Assembly: GCA_014058105.1 (NCBI GenBank)
Contig: JACGCM010000560.1
Coordinates: 3,038,001 to 3,102,000 of the forward strand
Length of the DNA: 64,000 nucleotides
Direction: 5' to 3'
Origin: Kingdonia uniflora
Lineage: Eukaryota > Streptophyta > Magnoliopsida > Ranunculales > Circaeasteraceae
In this document: one piece after another, positions 33,840 to 45,679 of the stretch
Position numbering within the stretch: position 1 is the first letter of the stretch
Layout: each line of letters starts with the position of its first letter
The notes under the pieces: model-generated
Told to the model about the DNA's origin: nothing
What the model saw: only the letters and a program-made list of their open reading frames with translations
Databases searched by the model: none
Translations under genes and position numbers: made by a program

Positions 33840-34324
33840 CAATCAGATCGAGACATCACATTCGTTTATCCTCTCAAGATCCCTCATCTTACACTTATTC
33901 AAACCTAACCACATAATACTCAAAAACAGATTACTTATTGCGAGCTCCAATGCTTCGAGCTCACCAAACTTTCTAGTCACATCTAAAATAGCCTCGGTGA
34001 TGTGCCTCCCCTTATAGAAGGATCTCCCATCTTGCTGCCATGGCATCCTCTTCAACGATCTTGTCATAGGAAAGTTGTCGAACAATCAGTTGCCACACCG
34101 TAGTACTCAACAATGACCTTCGAAACACGTCACACCAGAAAAATCGATCATACCCTACATGCTTCCCTTCTTCGTCTAGTCCAGTCATATTCAACGGCTA
34201 TTTCAGCAACATGACATCATAAGCGAGTCGATAAAAATACCGCTCACAAAGTTTGGTAACCTAGATATGAAAACGATCATCAGCTACCTGATTAGCACGC
34301 TGAGTACGAGTCCTCACCATGGCT
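33840..34324 (-). pseudogene. Unknown protein fragment, start MVRTRTQRANQ
   Basis: From ATG near 34320 the minus strand gives MVRTRTQRANQVADDRFH, then KLCERYFYRLAYDVMLL, GKHVGYDRFFWCDVFRRSLL and SYDKIVEEDAMAARWEILL. Stops are present at several points and one shift occurs near 34012. Its beginning resembles that of the next fragment at 35401 (MATTRTQAQ), so the two may be paralogous first exons. No known domain was recognised. Confidence 0.35.
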
Positions 34325-35062
34325 AAACTCACCACCTCCACAACATAATTATCCCTGCAGAAGATACAAATTAAAATAGCCTAAAGTCCTGATTTTATAG
34401 CCACCAGGAAGATCTTTGCAAATATCATCCCACTAATTTGGCCAAAGGAAATCTTGTTCAAAGAAAGTATATGAAACAGCAGAATATCAACATTAAATGC
34501 AGAATATTGTGACAGGTCATTTTTTCTATAGTATGAAATATCTCCTTCGATTTGGTACGAGAAAATATATAAAGGGACAACATAAAAGATCACACAGATC
34601 CAGCAGTAGTACCTTTAGATCCATGCCCACCCTTTTTCACAGTTCAAAAAACTTTATCCCTTAGTTCGAGTTCACATATGCAAATAACAAATTACACTGA
34701 CAAGTTCGTGACAACGAATCATGACCTCAGAACGATGTTACTTCATTAATTCGAAATTTTCTTTACAGGATACTTTACAGATAACAAAATGTCCCCAATA
34801 ATTACAACAGATTATATCACAAAGTTATTGTTCGAATTGTTTTTCAGGAATCAGCAGATAAGATGATGAAAAACTAAAGCAACTTCCAAACCCTAATCCC
34901 ATACTGCAAGATCAAGGAAACAGTCAAAACTAGAAATCACAGATGAAAGGTCTTCTTCATGGCCAAAATCTATGGTCCATAAAAGAAAATGATCCTCTGC
35001 ATCCTCCCACCTCTTCCACCATAACCCCCAACTTCTCGCATGCTAGAGACAGACGGAAGGCA

Positions 35063-35401
35063 TCATTTATTTAGCAAGACCGACTCATTAGAAGGGTGTC
35101 GATAAGACTCCCTCGGGCGAACGCCTGCCACTTCATACTCAATTCTCACAGCCGCCTCCGCTACCAACTGAAGGCCATTGTGACACTCTGCTTTAGATGT
35201 CAGTAGATAGTGGAAACATGCCATCTGATAATAATCATCCCCCGCCTCCTTCACTTTTTCATATGACATATGATGGTAGGTGGGAAATATTGGAATTGGC
35301 ATTGGCAGATGCAACGGTTGGTATCCAAAATACCTTATGCGCAATTCTTCCATCTTCACATGAATCCTCAATTCTTGAGCCTGAGTCCTTGTCGTCGCCA
35401 T
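35063..35401 (-). pseudogene. Unknown protein fragment, start MATTRTQAQEL
   Basis: The 113-codon open frame on the minus strand runs from ATG 35401 (MATTRTQAQELRIHVKMEEL) through FPTYHHMSYEKVKEAGDDYY to SYRHPSNESVLLNK. An upstream in-frame ATG at 35413 is possible; the MATTRTQ start is preferred by analogy with MVRTRTQ at 34320. It is amphipathic with no recognisable catalytic motif. It is the most upstream coding patch of the minus-strand block. Confidence 0.35.
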
Positions 35402-36019
35402 GTTCTCTAACACTCAGAAATTGCCAAATTACAGTAAGCTAGTTTAACACAGTAAAATACAGAAGACCCAAGAAGAAGACTTAATTTATCATGCACAAGT
35501 CAAGATCCACTTTATACTACGATCAACATTAAAGGCGACTCTCCAAATTCCTAACATTGGCAAGATTCCCCATGAAATAACATTGACTATAACCATTGGT
35601 TCTGGGAAACCCAAACAACACAAAAAAGATACTTCTGAATGTACATTGGAAATGAGTCTCAGATATAAACTACAGCAATTAATGCCACTTCTCAACCAAC
35701 ACCACTCGCCTACAATCTTTCTCGAACTATTAGCTGAAAGGGGGCGGTTGCAGTGGCGTATTCTGCATCTCAAACTTATGTTTCATCTTCGAACTACATA
35801 CAAACTTTTGATCTCACCAACAGAGTATGTGGTACAAAAAGATTCAAAGATAAGAACGTCAAGAAGCAAATACAGCACAAATTTCTCAACCAACACCACT
35901 CGTCCATGAGGCTCCTCGTGCTATTGGTTGAGAGTCATCTTGTAATAGCTTATTTTGTATCTTGGACTCAAGATTCATCCTCGACCTCATCAGCATACAA
36001 GAAGTACTACTAAAAACAT

Positions 36020-36465
36020 ATTTAATATTCCTTAGTTCGAGTCATCACTTTTGACCTTCACACTAATAGTTTAATTTATACAGGAGTACAGTCATCAATA
36101 GAGCCGTTATGCAACAATAGAGGTCAGGACGTCACATCATCTGGTCAAAGAATATCTTATATCTACTTTGAAACGTCCACCATTAAGACCTATATATAGG
36201 ACCAGAGAACTACAGATTATGGACAAGCAATTCGAAACAGAGGAATTACTACACCAGAACTCCAAAGATTATGAGTACTCATTGTAATAACTGGCATTCT
36301 CAATATGGTATCTCTCTTTCTAAAATCCTCAAGAGAGGTAATAGTTTTTAACCTATTTAAAGGTTTTATACGCTAAATTATTGTGTCATTTATTATTAAA
36401 CATTTTGATTATATCTGGTATAAAGGCTAAGTTTGAATCCCAGAATAAGGCTATTGCAGTATCTA
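36020..36465 (+). repeat. LTR-like stretch with TATA box
   Basis: CTATATATAGG lies at 36190-36200. About 100 bp later comes TGTAATAACTGGCATTCTC, similar to CTGTAATAACTAGCAATATA in the gypsy LTRs at about 39021 and 51030. This suggests a diverged Tat-type LTR in plus orientation at the right end of the antisense block. Neither edge nor a partner LTR was found, and the copia E sequence starts immediately to the right. Confidence 0.35.
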
Positions 36466-36479
36466 CTGGGGGGCATTTT

Positions 36480-38682
36480 TAATATTTTTTAACTTTGTTT
36501 TTTGGGAATGGGTACCTTATTTTAACAATAACTAACTTGTATGAGATATAAGAATAATATTAATACCTACTTAGGTATCTAATAATAGGTTAAAGATATT
36601 AATGCGGTATGCCCCTGGGATACTAATTATTTTGACCGGGGGTCAGGTATAATACAAAACTAGAACTAATTTAGAATGTGATTGAGTGTCATATCTAAAG
36701 CACATTAAATGTCGGGGATACTATTTAAATATTAATTGGGAATTGACTTAGCCTTATTTATAAAATCTTGATGTCTGAGGAACTAATTTTACGTATCTAG
36801 GTACAATTAGATGTTACTTAACAACATTTAAGAGGTATATCAATACTAATAACAACCTATAAGTACCTTAAAATATTAGTTCGCATGACAGGTTAAATCT
36901 ACCTATCTTGTGAACTCAGTAGGCTTCAGGATAAAACTACTTGTCCATTAAACATCTAATACCCCTCGTATTCAAATGGGTCATTTGGCTAGAATATACA
37001 AACCTTATAGAACTTTAAAGATTAGAATACCTTAATTGTTAGAATAAGGATCGTAACATCAAGTGGTTTTGATTAAAATGTACTTTAAGGTTAATATTAA
37101 CATTTTACAGGGTAAAGTTGGGTTTTGACCCTTAATAGGATCTCATGCGTATAAAGCCACAAACATTGTTCACTTATAAGTAATGATTGGGAATCATGTA
37201 CTTCATTGCGCTATATATTATCAACCACAATTTATGATTGAAAATCATATACTTAATAAGTTTTCATGTGTAATAGGACATGAAGAAGGTTCACCTACAA
37301 GTAATGATTGTGAATTATTGACTTAAATACTATGAATTGCCTTTATGCAATAAATGTTAAGCAAGTACTATTACTGGTATTGATTTACAAGCATAACCGA
37401 TGTTGATGACACTCAAATCATTGAGTACCGCCTATACTACAACTATATTTTGGTACCAATAAACTTGACCTATATGGATACTGAAATCAATGTACTATTT
37501 GTAGAATCTAGACAAAACTATTGTTAAGAATAACAACTCTCTGATTGACAAAGTAGGAGCTTTGTTTGTACCCTCACCCCCATATACAGGAAGACCTGAT
37601 AATGAATTACCCTATACTATTCTAATATTGTATGACAGCGGCATAGTTTTTATTTGGTAGTACAACCTAACTATGATATTATATGGAGAAATAGTTAAGG
37701 TAAACAGAGATATTAGGAATATTCCGTTAACTTTCCAAGCTTTAAATATTGAGCTTCCGAGGATATATTTGAAAGTTCACTGTGCACGCAAACCTGATTC
37801 TAATTTTCCTCATTTATGAGAAAAACAATAAGCTCCTGGTTAAGACCGACAAGCTTGTGCCTACTAGGAGTAAGCACGTGTATGGGCCGTACGATGTTGG
37901 GCTTAGAGATAGGAGAAGCTGCGGACAAGATCGAAACCGTGGATAGACGAGAGGTAGTAACAACGGCGGGATTAAATTTCTAGCCATCAACAGCCTGAGG
38001 TAAGGGGAAAAAGAAGTTTACCAATGGACCAAAATGGAAAATGAAGAATTCAAAATTGGATAAGAAATAGTCGGGAACTGGGCATAGAATTACAGGGAAC
38101 CCCAGAGGATCCAAGGAGATCAACACCGGACTTATTATGTGATCAAAGTTGGAGCGGCCTTGCTACGATGGAGTCTGCGACCTTAGATCTCTTCCATGAT
38201 GCCAATACAACTTTGGATCAAGTTCTAGAGTGATCAGTATATAATTCTCAATAGATGAGTGATGTCGCATAGAAAGCATTACAAATTTTGTAACTTTATT
38301 TTGTGCATAGTAGTAGTTTTACTTTATTTATAATATCCTTGATTAAGTTGGGAACTCTTTACTGGTTAGTTTAATAGAATACTCTTGACATGCACAAGTT
38401 TGGTATCACATCTATGCGACTGTTCTTTGATTTTTATATGAATTTATTACTCGGGAAGTAAATAAATATCATATATGATAGCTGATCTACTATATATAAC
38501 ATACCCTATGGATATATCTGCTTATAGAGCATTAACCGATAATTGGATGAGTGACGACACATGCCGAACAAATAGTAGTACCACGCACTCGATCCTTTTG
38601 GGATATAGACATATTTTATGTCTCTAACCTTGTGCATCAGGGATGTCATGGCTATCATTTGCACGACCATTATGATAGAAGG
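36480..38682 (+). pseudogene. Copia E leader, gag and protease remnants
   Basis: Leader wording such as GGGAATGGGTACC (36507) and GGTACAATTAGATG (36800) matches copia D at 16565 and 16787. Gag is far more decayed than in copia D: only patches such as DKVGALF (about 37545) are readable, and no intact zinc knuckle is seen. The protease-adjacent part (CRTNSSTTHSILLG near 38563 in one frame) ends at the gypsy insertion. Confidence 0.7.
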
Positions 38683-39188
38683 TGTAATAACATATTCCCC
38701 AGATTCGACAAGCATAAGCCGGCAAAGCGTAGTCAAAGGCACCCATACATAACCGAAGACCTACATTCGAGAAGATAATATATTACAGTCAAAGATAACT
38801 TAGCATTCTAGAAGATTATGTATTTCCTTGACCTACCAGAAGTAGCCATTGTGCCTAGTCAAGAAAGAGCTGTTAGAGATCCGCGAAGTTCACCGACTCC
38901 CCCCAGAATAGGACACTGTATACACTATAAATACAAGCAGAGAATAGGTTATTAGGGACAAAAAAATCCTCTCATGTTACCAATTATAACTTCATAACCC
39001 TACTATTATACAAAAATCTCTGTAATAACTAGCAATATACTGGATTTTACATCAAAACCCTCCTCGAGGTCAGAATTTTTCTATGCTTCTACTGAGTTTT
39101 CCATGTAAAATCTTGTCCATCTAGTTTAATTGCAGTCTTTACAAATAAGTATTGGAGAAGATTTTCCCGTAGAAAACCCGCCACTACA
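38683..39188 (+). repeat. Gypsy 5' LTR
   Basis: The 506-bp LTR begins TGTAATAACATATTCCCC and ends CGCCACTACA. It aligns along its length with 50665-51193; the 3' copy has a ~25-bp segment (TTTCTTTTCTGTAAAACTAC region, about 50902) lacking here. A TATA-like CTATAAATA lies at 38925-38933. Confidence 0.95.
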
Positions 39189-39208
39189 ATTAGCGCCGTC
39201 TGTGGGAA
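39189..39208 (+). promoter_or_regulatory. Gypsy primer-binding site region
   Basis: ATTAGCGCCGTCTGTGGG directly follows the 5' LTR. It is close to the TTGGCGCCGTCTGTGGGAA wording found after many plant Tat gypsy LTRs. I do not assign the primer tRNA. Confidence 0.7.
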
Positions 39209-39250
39209 AACCACACTTTTTTCTACCATTTCTAATCTAAACACAATCCG

Positions 39251-40650
39251 ATGAAAAACATGAACTTGAAAAGCCATTCTAGTACTGTAAGAGATTAGGA
39301 CATCCCAGGAGCTATTGATCTGTAAGGTGCAGTCCTTGAACTTCAAAATCAAATGGCCGTAGAAAAAACTCAGAGACTGGAAGATCAGCGTATCCATGCT
39401 CAAGCTATTCAAACGGAAAAAGACAAATGTAGAAAATCCCTGGATCAACAAAGTCAAACACATCAAAAAGAGATGGAAAGATTACAAAGGATACAAGATC
39501 GACTCACTGCTCGCCATACGTCACCTCCACTAGCTCAAAGTGAATATCGATCAAGAGCAGTTCAACGCGATGATCAGCCGAGAGAGAACGATCAACGAAT
39601 GTCTCGATCCAGATCTGGAAATCTGAATAGAGCCTCTCAACATTTATGTTTAAGTTCTTCAACCTTGACAACCAAAGGAAGTCGACGCACACGTTATCAA
39701 ACCCCTCCGTCAGAAAGAAGGCCCATCAGAGATCGATTGGGACTGGAGGGACATGACGATTTTGTTCCTCAGATTGCAGCTCTACCTCTTCCCCCGTAAC
39801 AATTCCTTACTTTAGATTACCTTAACAACAAAATCCAAGCCATCAACTCTGACATACCAGGCAGACGATTTGTGCCTTATAGAATCGATACAAACCCCAT
39901 CTCTCCATATCTCAAAAATATGTCTATCCCAGAAAATTTCTATATGCCCAAGCTCATTCAATATGCAGGCCTAACTGATTTGCTTATACATGTTCGACAT
40001 TTTAAAGCTGCGGTTGGGTTATACTTCAAGCTCGACCATATGCTGTGTAGGCTATTCAACATGAGCCTAAAAGAAAAACCACTCCGATGGTTCCACACTA
40101 TCCAAGAAGCCTCCATCACCACATTTAACCAATTATAACATCTTTTTGAATTTAACTACGCTCATACTAGGGAGCACAAAATCATTGTGAACTCTTTATT
40201 TTACTTCGTATAAGGCGTGAAAGAAACCTTGGCAAACTTTTATAAATGTTTTCTACAGGAAATACGGAAGATTGTGAATTCAGACCCTAAAATTGTGGTT
40301 CTGACATTCATCTCTGCCTTGCACATTGACTCAAAAGTTCGAGAAGAACTTACTCACCACAAACCGCGCATAGTCACTAAAATGATTGACGTGGCTAATA
40401 ACTACATCGAGCTGGAACTATCGAGGAAAGATAAGATGAAAAGCTCCTCTGTCATCCATTCTTGAGAAGCATCTTCGACCCCGTCCCAACGAGCAGTCAC
40501 TACTGAAGCTTCGAAGTAACGTGATAGAAACACTGATAACACTAGAAGAAGGGATTGCAAACCAGACAGACCTGTCCCAATTCTACCGTCAATGACAACA
40601 ACCCTCTCCGCTATCATGCCGATGATAAAGGGAGACGAATGTTATCGTGC
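39251..40650 (+). pseudogene. Gypsy gag
   Basis: The frame from ATG 39251 holds throughout, interrupted only by stops (within the first 40 codons, then 39797, 40136 and 40463). The N-terminal part is a Gln/Lys/Arg-rich coiled coil (TQRLEDQRIHAQAIQTEKDK, 39365 on). The capsid core follows with NMSIPENFYMPKLIQYAGL (about 39917) and LKEKPLRWFHTIQEASITTF (about 40070), matching the PxxFxMPxxxxYDG and LxGxAxxWFxxLxxxSIxSF pattern of Tat Gags, then KETLANFYKCFLQEI. The start codon is chosen because it is the first ATG after the primer-binding site in the conserved frame. Confidence 0.85.
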
Positions 40651-41590
40651 GCCACAAGCAATTACAGATCTTCTGAATAGACCCTTATGTCAGTATCATA
40701 ATGTACGCAGTCATGAAACTAATAGCTGCTACTCCCTCATACGTATCTTTCATTGTATCCTTTTATTTGGAAGACTCCATAATTATGTCATCGACATTCA
40801 AAAATTTCACAAAGAAAAAGCAAAAACCAAAGAAATCAAGCAAAATCAGATCCAGGAACAAGCTCGCCATTTGTATATGATCGAGATTGAAAAAGGGAAG
40901 AAAAAAAAACAAGATGATCGTATTATGTCTTGCTGCAAAATGACCTCCTCAGAAAAATTAGCAAAGTTTCTTCTAAGCACAAGCAAATCCAAACGTCCTT
41001 ACCAAATAACATTCGAGGACTGTGACACCAGTCATGCTAAATACCCTCATGATGACCCTCTCGTTATTATGCTCAAAGTCAGACAGGATTACTTACATAC
41101 GCTTCTCGTTGATACTGAAAGTGCCACGAATATCTTATTCTGAAGAGCAATCGAAGTCCTGGGCCTTACAGATTAAGTAAAAGCTTCGACCACAGCAATC
41201 ACGGGCTTCAATGGTTCAAAAGAATCAGCCACAGGAGAAATCACTCTGGCAGTTCAAGCAGGTTCAGAAACCACATTCGTAAAATTTCTTGTCATTGATT
41301 CAGAGTCCAAATATTTGGGCATTTTGGGACGCAGTTGGTTACATTCTATCAAAGCAGTACCCTCAACTTATCATTTAGCGCTGTGTTTTCCTACAGATCG
41401 CGAAGTCTATGAAATCAAGGGCAGCCAAGCAGTCATACGAATGTACAAAAATACCATAATTATCCCTCATACAGCAAAACTTCTCAAAGCATAGCAACTA
41501 CAACATGAAGCACCACCCACATTTGGGCAGCATGATACCGAAATAGTCGAAACTGTTAAACTCGATGGCCCAGAAGGCACAACCTTCATT
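40651..41590 (+). pseudogene. Gypsy nucleocapsid and protease region
   Basis: This continues the gag frame with only stops. A short motif CQYHNVRSHETNSCYSL near 40690 is the CxxHxxxxHxTxxC finger typical of Tat Gags. Protease near 41108 reads LLVDTESATNILF, where functional relatives have D-G/S-S-A-D; the Asp remains but the following residues are altered. IEVLGL, then YLGILGRSWLHSIKAVPSTY (about 41316) are the protease flap and tail. One frameshift at about 41595 separates it from RT. Confidence 0.8.
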
Positions 41591-41595
41591 AGATC

Positions 41596-43525
41596 GAAGT
41601 TGTCAATCGACAAAAAGAGGCCATGATACAGCTACTTAAGAAAAACATCGACGTCTTTGCCTTGACTTTCCAAGAAATGCCTAGAATCAATCCTTCAATC
41701 ACTTGCCACCGACTCAACCTCCTTCCAGATAGCAAAGCAATCATCCAAAAATGACGAAATCCAGCTCCCCGACTTCGATATACAGTCAACGAAGAGATTG
41801 ATAAACTCCTTCGTGTAAAATTTATTCGAGAAGCTAAATATCTGAAGTGGGATTCTAATATCGTCGTTGTGTCAAAGAAAAATGGCAAAATAAGGGTTTG
41901 TGTCGACTTTACAGATCCCAATAAATTTACACCCAAAGACAGTTTTCTGCTACCAGTAATTCCATTACTTCTCGACTCAGTCGCAGGACACGAACTTCTT
42001 TCTATGATGGATGCTGCCTCGGGATACAACCAAGTTCTACTTGCCAAAGAAGATCAAGAAAAAGCTACCTTCATAACTGAAAGAGGACTTTACTGTTACA
42101 CAGTAATGCCTTTTAGGTTAAAGAATACTAGAGCTACATACCAACGACTAGTCACCCAAATGTTTAAAGATCAGCTCGACAAAATCATGGAAGTATATAT
42201 CGATGATATCATCTGCAAAGGCCTGAAAATGGAAGATTATCTCAATAACCTTTAAACTATCTTCGATATCCTTCGCAAGCACCGGATGAAACTCAACCAA
42301 GAGAAATGTCAATTCAGTGTCGCATTAGGCAAATTCCTGGGCCATCTAGTCAACAAAAGAGGAATCAAAATCGATCCAGCTCAATTCAAAGCACTCATGG
42401 CAATGTCCTCTCTTCGAACGAAAAAAAATGTTCAAAAATTCACTGGCAAGGTAGCAACTCTTTACAGATTCATCTCAAAGTCATCCAATCGATGCAAACT
42501 TTTTTACCTTCTTCTTCGTGGTAACCCCACTCCTCTTTCGAGCAAACAGTAAAAATAAGTTATTTGGACTCCTGATTGTGAAATGGCATTCCAAGATCTT
42601 AAACGATACTTGGGGCATCCTCCTATACTGAGTACTCCAATTGATGACGAATCACTTACTATGTACTTGTCCACAACAAAATAATCCATCAGTTCCGTTC
42701 TTATTCGAGAAGATGGCGGCGTAGAGAAACTAATCTACTTTCTCAACAAAATACTTATGCCTACTGAAAAATGATGGTCTACAACTCTCAAAAACTTTGT
42801 CTCTATTTTCAAGCTCATCCTATCAAAGTCATCACCAAGTACCCTCTCAAACTGGTACACTCCAAGAAAGAAAAATCTCACAGAATTCAGTAATTGTCTA
42901 TTTTTCTTAGAGAGTATGACATTTCCTATGAATCTTAAATATTCATCAAGGGACAAGCAGTGGCTGACTTTTTGACAGATTTTCTCGTCGAAGACCCCGA
43001 TTGGGAAGAACTCGAAAAAATCTTCACTGACGACTCAATTGCAGAACCAGACGCATGGTCTAAAAGTTTTGGTTGGCGACTTTTATAGACGGATCGATAG
43101 GACCACAAGGATCCGGAATTAACATAGTCCTCGTTAAGCCTTCCAATCATCGCATTGAGAAAGCTAACAAACTTAACTTCTATGCTACCCATAATGAAAC
43201 TGAATACGAAGAAATCTTACACAGTCTCGATCTTACATTTACTCTCGGAGCTGAGGAATTAGCAGTAAATGTCGACTCCTTACTCGTTGCCAATCATTAT
43301 AACAAAACTTTCAGGATAACAGTCAAAATGATTGATTACACAGGATTAGCCGAAGAAAAGATAAAAAAATTCAAGCATGCAACCATCTCGTATTTACCTC
43401 GGCAAGAAAATTGTCATGCCGATGCATTAGCTTACATTGCTGCCATGCTGGGAAACAATGAAAAAAGATCTTTAGAAATTGAGATCCTCGAACATTCTAG
43501 CCTCGATATCTTGTCAACACTCTAG
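41596..43525 (+). pseudogene. Gypsy reverse transcriptase and RNase H
   Basis: RT begins EVVNRQKEAMIQLLKKN at 41596. It continues with KFIREAKYLKWDSNIVVVSK, the conserved VCVDFTDPN (about 41890), the catalytic MMDAASGYNQ (about 42005) and YIDDI (about 42200), so both catalytic Asp positions are kept. The connection domain has KCQFSVALGKFLGHLV. After a shift near 42800, RNase H shows FIDGS (about 43082), NETEYEE and VNVDSLLV, retaining D-E-D. Several stops occur. Order and wording are standard for plant gypsy. Confidence 0.9.
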
Positions 43526-44790
43526 ATAACCGTTACTGAAGATGACAACCCTAAAGACTGGAGAAGACTATTTTATGCTTACCTCAACTCTAACATCCTC
43601 CCTAGTAACAAAGAAGAAGTTCGATCCCTATTAGACAAATACCCTAGATTTACCGTCTAAAATAAAATATTATATCGACTCACTGGAGGCAGACCACTAA
43701 TCGAATGCATCTCACAGAAATAGGCTCAAATCAAAATCAGAGAGCTTCACGAAGGTATCTGTGGTGCACATGTTTCCGAAAGATTATTAGCCCAACGTGT
43801 ATTCACACAAGGACTATGTTTGCCCAAAATGATACAAGACTGCAAAAACTTTGTCCGTAAATTTTACAAATGCCAAATCCACGCTCAGGACATCAAGAGC
43901 CTAGCCCTCGACTTATATGTTAGCAATGTCCTTTGGTCGCTTAAATGATGGGGAATCGACATCATTGGCCCATTCCATCCAACATCAGGAAGCAGAAGGT
44001 TCATTTTAGTTACCACCAATTACTTCACCAAGTGGGTTGAAGTAGTTCCTCTCTGCCATACTGATGAGAATGAGGCCATCAAGTTCGTTTGGGAGCACAT
44101 CATTACCCATTTTTGTTGTCCGCAAATGATACGCTCTAATAATGGAAAATAGTTCATCAGTGCTAAAGTTCTTGCTTTTCTCCATAAATACAAGATTCAG
44201 TTGACAACTTCCATACCATATTATCCTCGAGGCAACGAACAAGCTGAAGCCATCAACAAAAGCATCAAATCTGGCTTATACAAGCGCCTCGACGACAAGA
44301 AAGGTAGATGGGTTGACAAACTACTTAGTGTCTTATGGGCCTACCGTACCACTCTACGAGTTTTGACAGGTTATACTCCTTTCATGATGACTTTTGGTAC
44401 AGAAGCAGTTAAACCTTCAGACCTTGATCTCCCCAGCACTAAACAAAAAATCTTTGATGAGGGCAATAAACTCGGTCTACTTTACAGCCTCAATTGGATC
44501 GAAGAAACCCTAGACAAGGCCATTACCACTCTGAGACGATATCATGATACATTAAAAAAACATATAACAAAAAAGTTCGACAATAGAAATTTGGTATTGG
44601 AAACCTTGTCCTACGACGGATTCAAGATAGTACTCGACCTAAAATTTCTGGAAAGTTACCAAAAAATTGGAAAGGGTCCTATATTGTCAGCAACATAACA
44701 GATAGCAGAACTTATTGGCTCATGATTGAAGACAAATTTCAGCTTGAGTATACATGGAACACTGCTCAGCTGAAGCTTTTTTACAGATGA
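43526..44790 (+). pseudogene. Gypsy integrase
   Basis: The zinc-binding region reads LHEGICGAH...CKNFVRKFYKCQIH (about 43745-43880). The catalytic core has WGIDIIGPFHP (about 43951), IRSNNGK followed by a stop (about 44134), and PRGNEQAEAINKS (about 44228). The second catalytic Asp, normally in SDNG, is Asn, so the enzyme would be inactive. The tail LSVLWAYRTTLRVLTGYTPF is well kept. A one-base loss near 44678 shifts the frame just before the final NTAQLKLFYR, ending TGA 44788. Confidence 0.9.
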
Positions 44791-44839
44791 TACACTATAA
44801 TTGTTTTCTTCGAATCAAATAAACAATTTGTTTTATCGT

Positions 44840-45180
44840 TATCTTCTTTACTACTTTGATTTGATCTCGATCTATACTTATCAAGTTTAGATCAGACAAG
44901 CGATTTATTTCCTACATCAATTTGATCTTGATCTATACTTCTCAAGTATGTATCAGACAAACGATATCTTTACTACTTCGATTTGAGCTCGATCTATACT
45001 TATCACGTATAGATCAGACAAACGATCTCGTTTCTACATCAATTTGATCTCGATCTATACCTCTCAAGTATGTATCTGAAAAACGGTATCTTTACAACTT
45101 CGATTTGATCTCGATCAATACTTATCAAGTATTCCTGAGACAAACAATTTCTTTACTATCTTAATTTGTTTTTAGGTCCT
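44840..45180 (+). repeat. 61-bp tandem repeat after gypsy integrase (alternating 122-bp dimers)
   Basis: The anchor GATTTGATCTCGATC or AATTTGATCTTGATC occurs at 44858, 44919, 44980, 45041, 45102 and in a decayed form at 45163: a strict 61-bp period. Odd copies share CTTCGATTTG and CTTATCAAGTAT; even copies share CATCAATTTG and CTCTCAAGTATG, so the true unit is a 122-bp dimer. Tandem repeats in this position are known for Tat/Ogre gypsy elements and can seed satellites. Confidence 0.92.
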
Positions 45181-45679
45181 TGCTTCCACAAGTATCATAA
45201 AATCTATAAATCAACTTTACGCGACCACTATCCAATTACAGGATAGTTTACTTTGCATTTTTTACTTCTCAAACAACCTCTTCTGAGCTCTTGTTCTTCT
45301 CCAATCTAAATCCAGATACCTATCTCTGGATATACATCTGGTCCTCCTTACTTGCCATTTTTAGGCCATCTTTCACATTTTGCGTACACAAGCTTTCTTT
45401 ATTTATCTGTTCAAATATAACATAACTTACGACACAAATCACTTTATCACATCTACTACTTACACTTATTTACACATGCAAAATAGTTATTTATTCAATT
45501 TTTTTTTTTAAATAACACAAATATCCTTCGCATACACCAAATTAAAAATTGTTTCGGTCCTGCTAACCATTTGTTACATACTTTTACTTAAACAAATTCT
45601 TTAAGCAAGATTTAACATTTTAGATGGAGATTTTTCTTCATTTAAGGTACCTTCGGGCACCTACATATCTAATACTTCC

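Noticed and set aside
36467..36474. TGGGGGGC as a gypsy polypurine tract
   Set aside because: It resembles Tat tracts (ACTGGGGGGCA) but no LTR starts after it; the sequence passes straight into copia E leader.
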